Positions 24,125 to 35,344 of a DNA stretch of 64,000 bases are shown here, one piece after another (the first letter of the stretch is position 1; every line of letters starts with the position of its first letter). The DNA comes from Scalesia atractyloides (Eukaryota; Streptophyta; Magnoliopsida; Asterales; Asteraceae): positions 7,819,163 through 7,883,162 of the forward strand of contig CAMTDV010000009.1 of assembly GCA_947069175.1 (NCBI GenBank). The letters are read 5' to 3'. The notes under the pieces were generated by a model, which did no database searches, was not told the origin of the DNA, and saw nothing but the letters and a program-made list of their open reading frames with translations. The translations under genes and the position numbers were made by a program.

Positions 24125-24310
24125 CATAGGCCGCCGCTCCCCATTACATTATGAGCGTTGAGCATGTTCCCCATTACATTATGAGCGTGAACCTGGCGTG
24201 CCAACATACGATCGGCTCCGTTTGATTGAGCCTTGGTCGCACAGACATTTATCATTTTCAGTACATGCAATACGATCGGCTCCGTTTGATTGAGCCTTGA
24301 TCGCACAGTT
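24125..24310 (+). repeat. Local tandem duplications in the solo LTR
   Basis: CCCCATTACATTATGAGCGT occurs twice within 60 bp. A longer block beginning TACGATCGGCTCCGTTTGAT and ending in TCGCACAG also occurs twice (about 24,208 and 24,270). Unremarkable LTR-internal duplication. Confidence 0.75.
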
Positions 24311-25964
24311 TCATTATGTTATCTATTTATGCAAGTTGTTATGTCATGGTATGCTGTTGGTATGTTATTGTATGTTATAGTTTGTGGTTAACATTGTTAC
24401 TGATTGATTATTTTCATTTGCTCACTTATGATTATGCACAATTTTTCCTTGATAAAATAACAAGAAAATCAATTATAAATGTTTAACTAACAAGGTTCAC
24501 TCGCCAACTTATGTTGACCCAAAAACCCCCATTTTTACACATGATACAGGTGAACCAGCTGCAGCCAGAAACACATAGGATTGGCCTAGAAGAATAAAAT
24601 GGTTTAGAGCTTGGAATTGTTTTGTTTGGTTATTTTCTTTGTATTGTATGGACATGTTTGGATTATTGGGAATGTAATTTTGACTTTAATAAATATGAAA
24701 CATATTAGTAAATATCATGAGCTTTGGTGATAACCCAATTATGCCCCGACTCTTATTCCGCTGCGGGTTGGGGTGTGACACACGACACTAAACACGAATT
24801 TATTGCTCATGGAGGTTATGACGATTTCGAAAGAGCTAGGGCACACCACCCCGTGGATATGCCTTATGAAAACTGGCTCAGAAAGATTGATCACTTCTTG
24901 GACCCCAAATATAGGACAAGATGTGAGGCTAACACAAGAGTCCGCCAACAACAACAATTCCCAAACCGCGGGGGGACAACGTCATACAGTAGCATTTCCT
25001 ACAAACTTGTAATATTTTATATGAATGTGTTTGTATGTTTGTGTTAATTTAATGTCTAATCTAAGTTTCATTGTTAAACATGGTTTGAAACATCTTGATA
25101 CTTACCGGAAAACTCACACGGATAAGGAAGGGAATTGGGTTGACGCGATAGCCGAGCAATTTTTTAAGTATATATCTAAAGTATAATTCTCTATAATGTA
25201 TGTATATATATATAATCATCCTCGTAAAATACAGCTTAATTTGGAAGGCGAGATTATGGGCGGAGATGAATATGATGGAGAATGCGGCAGTTCTCAACCG
25301 CCGAATCAGGTTGTCGCGTTTCAGAAGGTGTTGGGGGCTAGACGAGGATGGATACGAGGCATTGGGCATAAACCTTCCTATATTCCCTCGAATGTGTTCG
25401 ATTCGCAACCTCAAACTCCACAACCCTTTTCTCAGGTAAATTATATAATTTTACTTTAAAATGTTATACAAATATCACTGAGCGCATGTTACTTTGGCAA
25501 ACGCATGTTACCTTGGTAAATATATGTTGTTCTTATGTTAAATGCTAATATAGGTTTTGATATCTATTTTAATGTAGGAAGTTGTTTCGGGTTTGTTCCA
25601 ACTCGATTGTTTCGGGTTTGTTCCAAACCCCGGCGTTTTTAAACCAACTCGATTCCTATCTCGCTTCTTCGAGGGGAAAGCAAGCCGCTACCGACGATGA
25701 GAACATCTTTGACAATGACGATGACGATGACTATTAAGTATATTATCGACATATGACAACTATCTTGTAGTTTTCGGATGTTATTTTAGGATTTTATTAT
25801 GTATTGTACGGATTATTGTACGTTTTGAACGTTGTATGCGATTGTAGGATATTAAGTATTACGTTTATTCAGTTAATTTGCGTTGTGTAAAACTGGAAAA
25901 TTGGCAGGTTGTATATAAACGGAAATACAGCAAATTCAGCAACTGTATTAATAAAAAAAATTTA

Positions 25965-26226
25965 CTTTTAGCGGCGACAGGTGCCGCCGCTATTGTTTAC
26001 TGAAGTCGCCGCTAATAATACACATCAATAGCGGAGACCTTTTAGCGTAGACACGTGTCGCCGCTATTGATACCTATTGCAGGACATGAGGCAATAGCGG
26101 CGACATGAGGACCTTTACCGGCGACTCAATAGCGGCGACATGTCGCCGCTATTAACAATAGCGGCGCAGATCATAGGTATTACCGGTGACGTGATGTCGC
26201 CGCTATTAGTCCTTATTCTTGTAGTG
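25965..26226. repeat. 3' subterminal and terminal repeats of the CACTA element
   Basis: At least eight copies of the AATAGCGGCGACA motif in both orientations, including the palindrome ATAGCGGCGACATGTCGCCG near 26,130-26,155. They end in the inverted terminus at 26226 and mirror the left end. Confidence 0.82.
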
Positions 26227-26829
26227 GAGAGCACCTATTCAGCCGTTACATTTATGATAAAAAAGGCTCCCACTATTTCCATATCCCTACATCTTATTTT
26301 CATATCCTTTTTCACTCTATCTCTCTCTATATATATATCTAGAGGTGAAGGCCATTGTGCTAACATGAGGCTTCTTATGAGGCAGCAACAAAGGGTGAGC
26401 AATATTACTTATCAAGAACTGTGTGTTTTTAAGAATTTCAAATTAATTTTATAAATTTCTGTGAAAGATATATGTTATATTTCTGAACTTAAGGTCTTTG
26501 CTCAGGTTTGTTTTCTCGTTTTAATCTAGACTAAATGTGACATTTTTGACCTATTTGTTTATGATCAGCTCAAGGTTTTCTGTTTAAAACCTCTTTAATA
26601 AATAAAAAAAAAAAATTTATTTCTAAGATAATATACCCTTTGCAATCCCTTTTGGCACAATTATTTATAGTAAAATTTTACATTTTTGGACAAAAACTAT
26701 TTTGTGGGTCCCAATCTGTTGGTCGTGATACCGGGTTGATCTCACCAGTGCATTTTCTTCACTATAATTGTGGTAAGTCCGCATACATGCTTACTTTACT
26801 TGACTTGGGATTCAACCTTTGTTGGTAAG

Positions 26830-27165
26830 ATGATAGATGCGAATAGTGATCGCTATAGCGTGCTATGTAGTGTATAGGCATAGTGTTGCTATTAGGGTTG
26901 TAGCAATGAATAACGAGAATAGCGACACCTTATTTTTTTTTAATATAAATAGCAATTAAATATAGCTATAAAACAACTAGATTTTAGCTTTTTGTTAAAT
27001 ATACATGTAAAGTAGCATATATACTAGGGTATTTTGATATAATATACATATAAAAAAATTAATTTTTTCCCTATTTATAAAATAGCGCCATTTATCATTA
27101 TTCACTATGTAGCATAGGTACTTTATCGCTATTTGTAGCTATTCGCCATTAACAACTATGGCTAA
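26830..27165. repeat. MITE-like GCTATAGCG/AATAGCG element
   Basis: Both flanks are rich in GCGAATAG, GCTATAGCG and ATAGCGA motifs in inverted arrangement around an AT-rich centre, like a common plant MITE family. Exact termini and target duplication are not clear. Confidence 0.5.
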
Positions 27166-28136
27166 GATTTGGGGGTTTGGTAACGGGTCAGAACATGTTT
27201 AGGTTGAAATCAGTCGATATGTGAATGGGTCAGAACCTTCGTTGGCATGACTATGTAGATATGGGCCATACATACATCATGGTTCTGGGGAGTTTTGTTG
27301 ACCAGTTGGCCCTTAAGATATTTTTCTAGTTTTGTTGACTTTCTTACAGTGAACGTTCAAAGATGATTGTGGGATACCACCAAAACGGAAGTTAAGGCAG
27401 GAATAGGAAGGTTAACTGGGATTTATAGGAAGTACAGCACTTCAAAGTTTGGGTATACAACATAGTGTGAGCCTGCCAAGTTTAGTTTATTATAGATGAG
27501 GCCGAACAATGATCAGTATAATTTATGCTAATATAAACTTATTTATGCAAATATATACTTTGCGGTTGGAATGAACAACTAAAGTATTCTCAATGATTAT
27601 TGAATAATTTATTGAAATGGTGGTTTAGAAAAAAAAATAACAATGGTGGTTCAGTTTGTGTAAACAACCAAGTATATGTTCATGTTATACATCTTTTTAC
27701 TTGTTATATATTTCCCAATTTACAATAATGAATAACTTATTACGATGGCTTGTGTTTGCACTTACTTAAGGGACATGTATGGGAAAGCGATATGAAGACA
27801 AAAGAGGTAGGGTTGTTGGTTATGTAGCTATTAAAGAATAGCAGTTACAAATGATCTAAGTTTATAGAGTAGGTTAATTTATGTATGTATGGTGAAACTA
27901 ATGCCATATTTCACATTTTATTTTTGTTGTGTTTGCACATGAAGTATAGCACCTGTGTAGACAGAACCAGTGTAGCATCTCATAGTGAATGATCTTAAGT
28001 TTGTGAGTTTTTATCGGGATAAGACACATGTAAATGATAACGGACTTGAATGCGAGCAACTAACGACATGAGTTTATAAATCTTTTAGTTGTCAAAGAAT
28101 TTAAACTGTCATATTGTTGACCAGTTTATATCTTTA

Positions 28137-28285
28137 TGCTAATTGGTTGTTAAAGCGAATGCCTGTAACTTACCATTGTAAGACCAAATTTACTTTGACG
28201 TTTTTTTTCAAGCTCATTGGTTGTTAAAGCGAATGCCCGTTACTTACCACTATAAGACTAAATTTACTTTTGACTTTTTTTTCAA
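28137..28285 (+). repeat. 74-bp tandem duplication
   Basis: ATTGGTTGTTAAAGCGAATG occurs at 28,142 and 28,216 and similarity continues to the T-rich ends. Two copies, no coding content. Confidence 0.8.
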
Positions 28286-28489
28286 AGTTTTTGAAACTAT
28301 AGGTTACTTTACTTTGACTTTTTTTTTCAAAGTCAAGGTGGTGTGTCCCTTTGTATAATTTTCCACCTAAAACTCCGGTGATTTTTTTTAATATTTAAGT
28401 CGATAATTTTGTTTATAAAACGATATTTTTATCTGAAGCGTTTTTAAGGAACTAACTTATGTTTGCTATACCTAAATTAGGGGTGTTCA

Positions 28490-28640
28490 TGGTCCGGTTT
28501 GGACGGTTTTTGGGTTAAACCGTGAGCCAAACCGTTAACAACCGTTTTTGATAATCAAAAACCGAACCGTTGAAAATTAAAACCGAACCAAACCAAACCG
28601 CTACCAACGGTTTGGTTCCGGTTTGGTTTCATGGTTTAAC
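28490..28640. repeat. GGTTTGG/CCAAACC self-complementary repeat
   Basis: Begins GGGGTGTTCATGGTCCGG. It alternates AACCGAACC-type and GGTTTGGTT-type motifs that pair with one another. The same kind of element recurs at about 38,020-38,375, and its GGGGTGTTCAT start recurs at 51,390. Confidence 0.6.
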
Positions 28641-28827
28641 CTCTCCGATTTCTTTTATGAATTAACGTGTCTAATAAACTCATTATGTATCCATGATTTA
28701 AACACGATACTGTGTTACAGAAAATGTGTTACATTTTTATTAATAAGATTATTCCAAATTAGAATGTATCAGGGTAATTTCATAAAAATAAAATTAAGGG
28801 ATGGTTGAAGTGTAATTTAATTAACCT

Positions 28828-29034
28828 CTAAATAGCTTAAAGTAAGCATATATAAAAAAACTAAGAGTATAAGCTAAAACCATGAAAAAGCACAAGGTGT
28901 TTTATGCGTTGATAAAACACAGAATTGACACTAAATAGCTTAAAGTAAGCATATATATAAAAACTGACAGTATAAGCTAAAACCATGAAAAAGCACAAGG
29001 TGTTTTATGCGTTGATAAAACACATAATTGACAG
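28828..29034 (+). repeat. 104-bp tandem duplication
   Basis: The block starting AAATAGCTTAAAGTAAGCAT and containing AAAGCACAAGGTGTTTTATG is present twice back to back (about 28,829 and 28,933) with few differences. A small CCGCATAGTGCGG hairpin follows at 29,200, possibly an old Helitron end. Confidence 0.82.
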
Positions 29035-29219
29035 TCAAATAAGCAGCACCAATGTTGGAACGAGTTGCCGAACAAGAAATAGAAATATAATATGTGTTGT
29101 AAATACTAATATTAAAAATAATAGACATACAAATCAATATATCACGAGGGGATTCATAAACTTATAAAAAATGAGTATTGTGTTGTAAATTGTCGTCGTC
29201 ACCGCATAGTGCGGGTCCT

Positions 29220-29290
29220 TTACTTATATATATACACATACATATATATATATATACACATATATATATATATATACATATATATAGGAT
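29220..29290. repeat. AT/AC microsatellite
   Basis: Interrupted TATATA and ACACAT runs just before a foldback element. Confidence 0.85.
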
Positions 29291-29596
29291 CAAGATCAAC
29301 GGAAAACCCCTCCGAGTTGAGAGAAATTAGAGAACTCGACCTTCCCGTACGAGTTTTGCCCCATTTTATTTCACACTCCTAAGTTAAAATGTTAAAAACA
29401 CTGCCGTAAAAAAATTTTAAAATAATTTCAAAGTTGTGTTTTTCGACCCCTTACAGTAGCTGTAAAATGGTGATGATATAAGCATGACATCATTTTTACG
29501 TGATTTACGGAAAAAAACAAGTTTTTTCTATTTTTTGGAAAATTTGTATTTTGTAGGAATTTTGGTAAAAAAATATTTTGAATATATATATATATA

Positions 29597-30806
29597 TAGG
29601 AGAATGATCCGTTAGGAACCACCTTTATTGCGATAGCCGCAAGAACCACCAAAACATACCTAAAAAAATCTAAAAACCATCCAAAAAAATTTTTTAATAT
29701 TTTTTTTGAACAATTTGCTATATTTCGTCAACAACAAAAAAAATTTCAAATCTTTTTTTTTTAGTAACAGTTATCCATGCACATGTGCATTTTTATCGGT
29801 TCTTTGACAAATTCCGTTATACATTACAAACAATGGACAATTATACTTTGATTTACACTACCAAGTGTAATACACTACTTTTTACGTTGCCAATATTAGA
29901 AATGCACATGTGCATCTATATGTATCAACATAAAATAAGTTGTTTTGGTACACTACTTTAAATACACTTCTCTTTCATCTATCATTCCATCCATAATATA
30001 CTACCATGCACATGTGCATGTGTATCATTTCTTAAACAAATTACGTAATACGTTACAAATATTAGACAATTGTACTTTCATTTACACTACCGTGTGTAAT
30101 GCACTACTTTTTACGTTACGAATATTAGAAATGCACATGTGTATCTAAATGTATCAACATGAAATAAGGTGTTTTGGTACGCTACTTTAAATACACTTTC
30201 TCTTTCATCTATCATACCATCCATAATACACTTCCATTGCCTCCTACCATCCATAATACAATACCATTACCTCCTACCATCTATAATACAATACCAATAC
30301 CAATATTTTCACTTTATACATGTATATCAACATCATTTATACCATCCAATCAACATATTACTTCATAAAGTGACAACTATAATCAAACCATCAACCACTA
30401 GATATAACTAACCAAAAAACATGTACATGGGCCTAATTTATCATTCAAAATCACAAACTTTTTGTACAAAAACACGTTATATAATTGTTATACATAATGA
30501 TGCACATGTGCATTTTGAATGTTGGTAATGTAAAAAGTAGTGTATTACGGATAGTATTGTAAATTAAAGTGCAATTGTCTACTACTGATAATGTATTACG
30601 AAATTTGTCGAAGTTAAGATACATATGCACATGTACATGGATAACTGCGAAGAAAAAAAAAAGTTTTTTTTGAAGCGAAATATAGCGATTTTTAATTAAA
30701 AATTGAGTGCTTTTTTATTTTTTTAGATTTTATTTTGCAATAAAGGTGGTTCTCGCGGTTCTTGCAATAAAGGTGGTTCTCGCATGAACCTTACCATATA
30801 TATATA
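29597..30806. mobile_element. Foldback element with GGAACCACC ends and TGCACATGTGCA palindromes
   Basis: Left end AGGAACCACCTTTATTGCGA and right end TTGCAATAAAGGTGGTTCTC are inverted copies. Internally a block of about 230 bp is present as two direct copies (from about 29,780 and 30,007) and once inverted near the right end (30,470-30,690). Each carries the palindrome TGCACATGTGCA or a variant. No transposase gene is visible; it is a non-autonomous family with a second member immediately to the right. Confidence 0.68.
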
Positions 30807-31195
30807 GGACAAGTATCTGTTAGGAACCACCCTTTATTGCGAGAACCGCGAGAACCAATGTGAACACAAGGAAAAATACCTAAAAAAAATCTAAAAACCA
30901 CCCAATTTTTTTAACATTTTTTATAAAAAAAATCACTACTCAACAATTATTTTTGGTGACGAAAAGTAGCATTTTTATAAAAAAATGTTAAAAAAACAAA
31001 TTTTTGGGTGGTTTTTAGATTTTTTTTAGGATTTTTAGGTTTTCTGGAGGTGTAGTTATTAGCATTTAGCTTGGGTGGGGAGGTTAGGTTTTTTTAGGTT
31101 TTTTTTTTTGAGGGGGGGTTAGGTTTTTTTTAATGTTTTTAAGATGGTTTAGCTTTATGGTTTAGTTTTTTAGCATTTAGCTTGGGTGGCGGGGT

Positions 31196-31233
<38 letters not shown>

Positions 31234-31405
31234 TAAGGTGGTTCTCGCTGTTTTTTTAGGGTTTTTTTTTGGGGGGGGGGGTGGAGGGTTTAGGTGGTTC
31301 TCGCTGTTTTTTTAGGTTTTGGGTTATGATGTAGTGGGTTACTTTAGTGGTTCTCGCGGTTCTCACAATAAAGATGGTTCTCGCATTAACCTTACCCTAT
31401 ATATA
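30807..31405. mobile_element. Second GGAACCACC foldback element with 36-G tract
   Basis: Starts TTAGGAACCACCCTTTATTG at about 30,819 and ends GGTTCTCGCATTAACC near 31,395, inverted copies of each other as in its neighbour. The interior holds a GGTTTTTAG-rich region, a 36-G run (31196-31231), a second G run near 31,271 and repeated GTGGTTCTCGC segments. Confidence 0.62.
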
Positions 31406-32619
31406 TACACACACACGACACACACATGTACACATACATACTTTCAAAATTTCACTTTTTATATATTCATTCTTTAACACATGAATCTTTTCATAAAAGC
31501 CTTTTGATCAATCATGGAATCACTTTTCAAGAATCATGTCAACTAATAATCAAAACACAAAGTCTAACCACGTATCCTCAAATTTTCGGCCATGTACACA
31601 CCCATATGAGCTTCCATTTTTATTTTGTTTAAAACCATTTGTTGTTATATTTCAAGTTTGTGAACAATTCCAAGATCAAGAGAAACCTTCCAACATCACC
31701 AAGAATCAAAAATAAATTTTTAAATGTAAGTTTATACCTTTTAAGTTTTTGGTGGGTTTTGACAAGATTTTGATGTTATGGAGCTTGTTTCTTTTTGAAA
31801 ACACCTTTGGATCTTCAAACGAACTTGAAACAAGATTGAAATGGGCTTGATTCTTCAAGAAAATGTTCAATATTCAAAAATGGAAGTGTGGAGGTGTATG
31901 TTCGGCTGAGATTGAGAGGAGGGAGGAAGATGGGTGATTTTGTTTTTTGAAAAATGGTAGGTTTGGTGTGTTGGTGGTGTTTTAATCATCATTTGTAATT
32001 CTAAGATCCAACACTTGGCACAAGGAGGAAAAAGGTGGGCTCTCCTAGCCGCCACCTACACCCCCACATACACACTCTTACATATACATATGCATATATA
32101 TAATATAGTTAGTTAAATACAGGCATTTAACTGGCTAACGGATATTTTATCTCGCGTTCTAATTGCGTTTTATGACGTTTAAATTTATTTTAATCATTCT
32201 ATAAAAGTAAACTCGCTGAGATATTGCTGAAATATATTTTATTTACCTAGACTAGTTGCGTTGTCTGCATTTTACTGTATATGCACGGGATTGCGCAATA
32301 CGCGCTTAAACTCGCAAAATAGAGTTTTTAAGCATTTTAATTAATTTTTTGCGCACGAATATTGTTAAAAATAGCATTTTAATCATAACGGAAAAATTTT
32401 AGGATTTTAACATTTATCGGGCGGTCACCGACGTTCCTTTCGCATTTTGTTCGTTACGCAATAAGCGTTTATCTTATTATTGCCAACATAATTTTTAACA
32501 AAGTTACCAACACATAAAATACCATATATTAAAACCAAATTCAATAAAATATTGCCTTTATTTATTCATAACACGTGTCACACTAATACGGTATAGACTC
32601 AAAATAGCCGGGTGTCACA
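31406..32619 (-). repeat. LTR of a gypsy-type element, minus strand (left end uncertain)
   Basis: The plus-strand end GCCGGGTGTCACA at 32619 is, on the minus strand, a TGTGACACCCGGC start typical of long plant LTRs. The minus strand then shows leader-like pyrimidine-rich sequence around 31,850-32,050. The left boundary could not be fixed: sequence near 31,427 (TGTACACATACATAC) is one possibility but the flanking 5-mers do not match (ACACA versus ACCTA). Confidence 0.5.
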
Positions 32620-33310
32620 ACCTACGTGTCCCAGATCGACTTATTTTTTCTTTTTCTACGTTTTACGTTTCATTCTAATACTTCGCATTAACACATCGCA
32701 ACGGATGTGCGTGGTTCAACGATTTTATGTCTGCTTTTCGTCCAGTGTTATTTTTTCCTTTTTTATTTATTTTATTTTTACGAGCTTTTCGAAGTTGGTG
32801 GTCGCTAGCAGTGATATGACTTGGTACTACTTGGCACGGTTACATGCATATTTTTATGTATGTGTCGGTATTAATTTGATTGCTCTAATTTTGACGTAAA
32901 CATTTTCTAGAAACAAGTCAAATTAAATATAATACGTTTTCGCTTAAAAAAACCACTTTTTACGTGCATATTTTAATGTGCGTTTAGCTATATTCGAGTT
33001 GGTCTACGTTTCAACGTAAATTATTTTGGAAAATGAGTAAGGTCAAATACAATTTGTCTTCGTGCCTTTTTATGTATGTTTCGTAAATTTTGTTTTCGAA
33101 CCGAGTGCGGTCATATTTTACTTTTCCTTTTTTTCAAAAGCTCTAATTAATCCATTTTTGATTACATGTGTCTGTTTTTCCTTTATACCCGCTAATGTTT
33201 TTATATATGAGTCGGGTCACATATAATACGTTATGATCATACGGTATAAACTCGATATACTTTACGTTTTGATTCAATCGCAATGCTTATATAGGTCACA
33301 CTCACAATTA
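32620..33310 (+). repeat. Helitron-related repeat, opposite orientation to the 9.1-kb copy
   Basis: Segments such as TTTTGACGTAAACATTTTCT, TCAAATACAATTTGTCTTCG and GTTTCAACGTAAAT correspond to the complement of repeats at 9,240-9,700. It therefore belongs to the same degenerate family but reads the other way. It is the host sequence for the solo LTR at 33,311 and continues after it at 35,345. Confidence 0.45.
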
Positions 33311-35344
33311 CGTCACACCCCAACCGATGGCGGAATCATCGGGATGTGGCATTATGCGACGAGATTGTTCAAGAGATTCCATAACGACTATTTTGTGACA
33401 ATAATTAATTAAACTCCAGTTTCATAAATTCCAACCCAAATTTTCATACAAGATAGTCAAAAATGGAATGCATTGCACAAACAATTTAAACAGAACATAA
33501 ATGAATTAGGCGAGTATCTAAAATCCTAATCCAATTTCCATCATACTTCCATCAACCTGTTGCATACGTTAAAATAAAAGTCAATACAAACATGTAAAGG
33601 TGAGCACACAGGTTTAGCATAGTAATAGTAACAAAGCATTTCGCATAACCAGTATGTACTAACGTAATCATGTGAACATATATGATATTATACATTGATA
33701 CAATCTAACCAACAAACCCGAGTGAGTCTGCGCGTCACGCGTCCACCGAAGTGTCCACGTACATAAAGTAAGGAGAGGTGCCTCGACAACCCCCGAACCT
33801 ACGGGTAATGGGTCAATCTATAGTACTATCATGTTAAGGGTGGCATGCAAGTTATCAAGCATGTACATAGCACATAGAAGTTCAGCGTTTCACGTATAGC
33901 ATGCGAGAGCGGGTTGCGTTTAAAGCGTTTTTAAGTATCGTGTGTTGTGTTTTGTTATAAAGAACGTATGTAACACCCAAAAGTGCGTTAAAGCAAAATG
34001 GGATCAAGTATACTCACAATGAGTGCTTAAACAGTTAAACACGAGCGAGATGGAGTGAGGAAACCGCCGGAACTGCCTGCAAACGGGAACAGAAGTGCAT
34101 CAGTCTTCCATAGTGCTGAAACGGTCAAAACGGAGTGTTGTGTGGGAAACAAGCCAGTTCGTACGTATTGTGTCAATTTGTACAAGTTGGGCCAGTTCGT
34201 ACGAATTGTGTCAGGTCGTACGAGTTGAGTCTTGTGCGAGTTGACCTGTTGCGTGTTCAAAATCGAGTGTTTTTCACGTCTTTCTTCGGGAAATCGAGTG
34301 TTCATCCCTCCAGCCTTAAGTCAATGATCAAACGGTGAGCCGAAGAGGTCTTTTGAGCGAGTTAGTCACTTGTGGGAACTTGGACTGGTTCGTGTGAGCC
34401 AGTCCAGTTCGCACGAGTTGACTGTTTGCATCTTCGTGCGTCCGGAACTGAGTATTCGCTTGAAAAAGATGTGATTTCTAGTCCATTTCATGACGGTTTT
34501 GACACCGTGTCGTCCTATCTAGTGAACGAAGCATATGCCAGTTTTAGTCCGTTTTAGTGTAAAAATCGAGTCTAAAACAGTTTCCTTGGGATTACACACT
34601 TGGTGAGTCTAAATAACAAGATTTCTAACTTGGGAAGCCAAAGCTAAGCCCAATATACTCGTTTAAGTGTGGATCAAAGGTGAGAATAGAAGTTTTATGT
34701 AAATAGATGAAGATTTTCATAAACAGAAGGAGTTTAGATAAAATCGAAAGGTATCTTGTGTAAATCATTGTAGAAATCATTGTGGTTGGTGTAAATCAAG
34801 TTGTTACTTACTTGGAAAACATACGAGTGCATGTGAGGGAGTGTGGTATTTATAAGAGAGAAGAAAGGTGGGTTTGGTGGCAATTCGTACGAATTGTCAA
34901 TTCGTACGAGTTGAGCAATTCATACGAGTTGGCCAGATTCGTGCGAAGTGTTTCCAATTCACGCGTCGGATGTTCATTTGGTGTTTCATTTGTATTAATT
35001 AAGTGTGTTAAGCGTTTACGAGCCATTAAACGTTGTGTTGTGTTAATAGTGCGATAAATCGAGTTAAGCGAGCGAGCGAGTGTGTGAGCGTTTAAGCGAG
35101 CATAAAACATATAAAACATGTAAAGCATATAAACACATAGCATAACATAACCAATATTACTACCCGCGTTTACTTTGCATTGCGATGAGCGTTTGAGTGT
35201 TAAGCGTTTCGATTTGCGTAACTGCGTGTGATGAAAATGTATTTAGCATAACATTAACCCTTGTTACCTTGGGATCTCAGAGTACAAACGGTTTAACTAA
35301 AATAAACGATGAAATAGGAACAACCGAAAAGTCAGGTTGTTACA
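33311..35344 (-). mobile_element. Solo LTR (gypsy type), minus strand, 2,034 bp
   Basis: On the minus strand it begins TGTAACAACCTGAC (complement of the sequence ending at 35344) and ends ATCGGTTGGGGTGTGACG at 33311. The last base of the terminal ACA is mutated. Flanking 5-mers AATTA (33306-33310) and AATCA (35345-35349) match at four of five positions, consistent with an aged target duplication. Its end matches the LTRs at 24,766-24,780 and 46,572-46,586. Clusters of palindromes such as CAATTCGTACGAATTG (34881-34896) lie at 34,150-34,260 and 34,880-34,975. No internal genes. Confidence 0.85.

Larger units (their letters stand above)
22111..24780 (+). mobile_element. Solo LTR (Ty3/gypsy type), 2,670 bp, with CACGA target duplication
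   Basis: Begins TGTAACATTTGTC at 22111 and ends GGTTGGGGTGTGACA at 24780. It is flanked by identical 5-bp CACGA at 22106-22110 and 24781-24785. The 3' end matches the end of the chromovirus LTR at 46,572-46,586. Removing it and one target copy rejoins the CACTA reading frame exactly. Inside are tRNA-like modules, about 148-bp leader-like units and a local duplication at 24,125-24,310. No internal retrotransposon genes remain, so unequal LTR recombination is the likely origin. Confidence 0.9.
21200..25737 (+). pseudogene. Transposase_24-like second CACTA gene, split by a solo LTR
   Basis: Resembles the plant Ptta/En-Spm Transposase_24 family, a partner protein of CACTA elements. Readable exons: about 21,373-21,611 (PRRVRGKPK..., MHMWRTIPFDKMGWDKVS) and 22,009-22,110 (NFNFDEVEQDLKARN). 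After the solo LTR follow 24,786-25,006 (KHEFIAHGGYDDFERARAHH, EANTRVRQQQQFPNRGG), about 25,052-25,168 (YRKTHTDKEGNWVDAIAEQF) and 25,235-25,435. The last exon is 25,578-25,737, ending DNDDDDDY and TAA. Introns have GT-AG ends. Without the LTR the frame runs straight through the target site. An 18-bp tandem duplication (TTTCGGGTTTGTTCCAA) near 25,585-25,625 and upstream frameshifts also break it. An early exon near 21,200-21,290 is uncertain. Confidence 0.78.
15806..26226 (+). mobile_element. CACTA (En/Spm) transposon, 10.4 kb, degraded
   Basis: Left end CACTACAAGAAT at 15806 and right end ATTCTTGTAGTG finishing at 26226 form the terminal inverted repeat. Both ends are followed inward by many copies of the subterminal motif AATAGCGGCGACA in both orientations, as in elements whose transposase binds subterminal repeats. 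Between them are a TNP2-like pseudogene (17,559-20,991) and a Transposase_24-like pseudogene (21,200-25,737). The latter is split by a later solo LTR. Flanks read GAGA on both sides; the usual CACTA target duplication is 3 bp, so the fourth matching base may be chance. Stops and frameshifts in both genes make it non-autonomous. Confidence 0.92.
26227..28480. other. Gene-free stretch right of the CACTA element
   Basis: No gene is supported. It includes a palindrome-rich MITE-like block (26,830-27,165) and a 74-bp tandem duplication (28,137-28,285). Short open frames near 26,360 and 26,640 have donor-like GT ends but no recognisable protein. Confidence 0.5.

Noticed and set aside
34027..35143. 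Frames of 60-97 codons on both strands
   Set aside because: All lie within a solo LTR and overlap its palindromic repeats.
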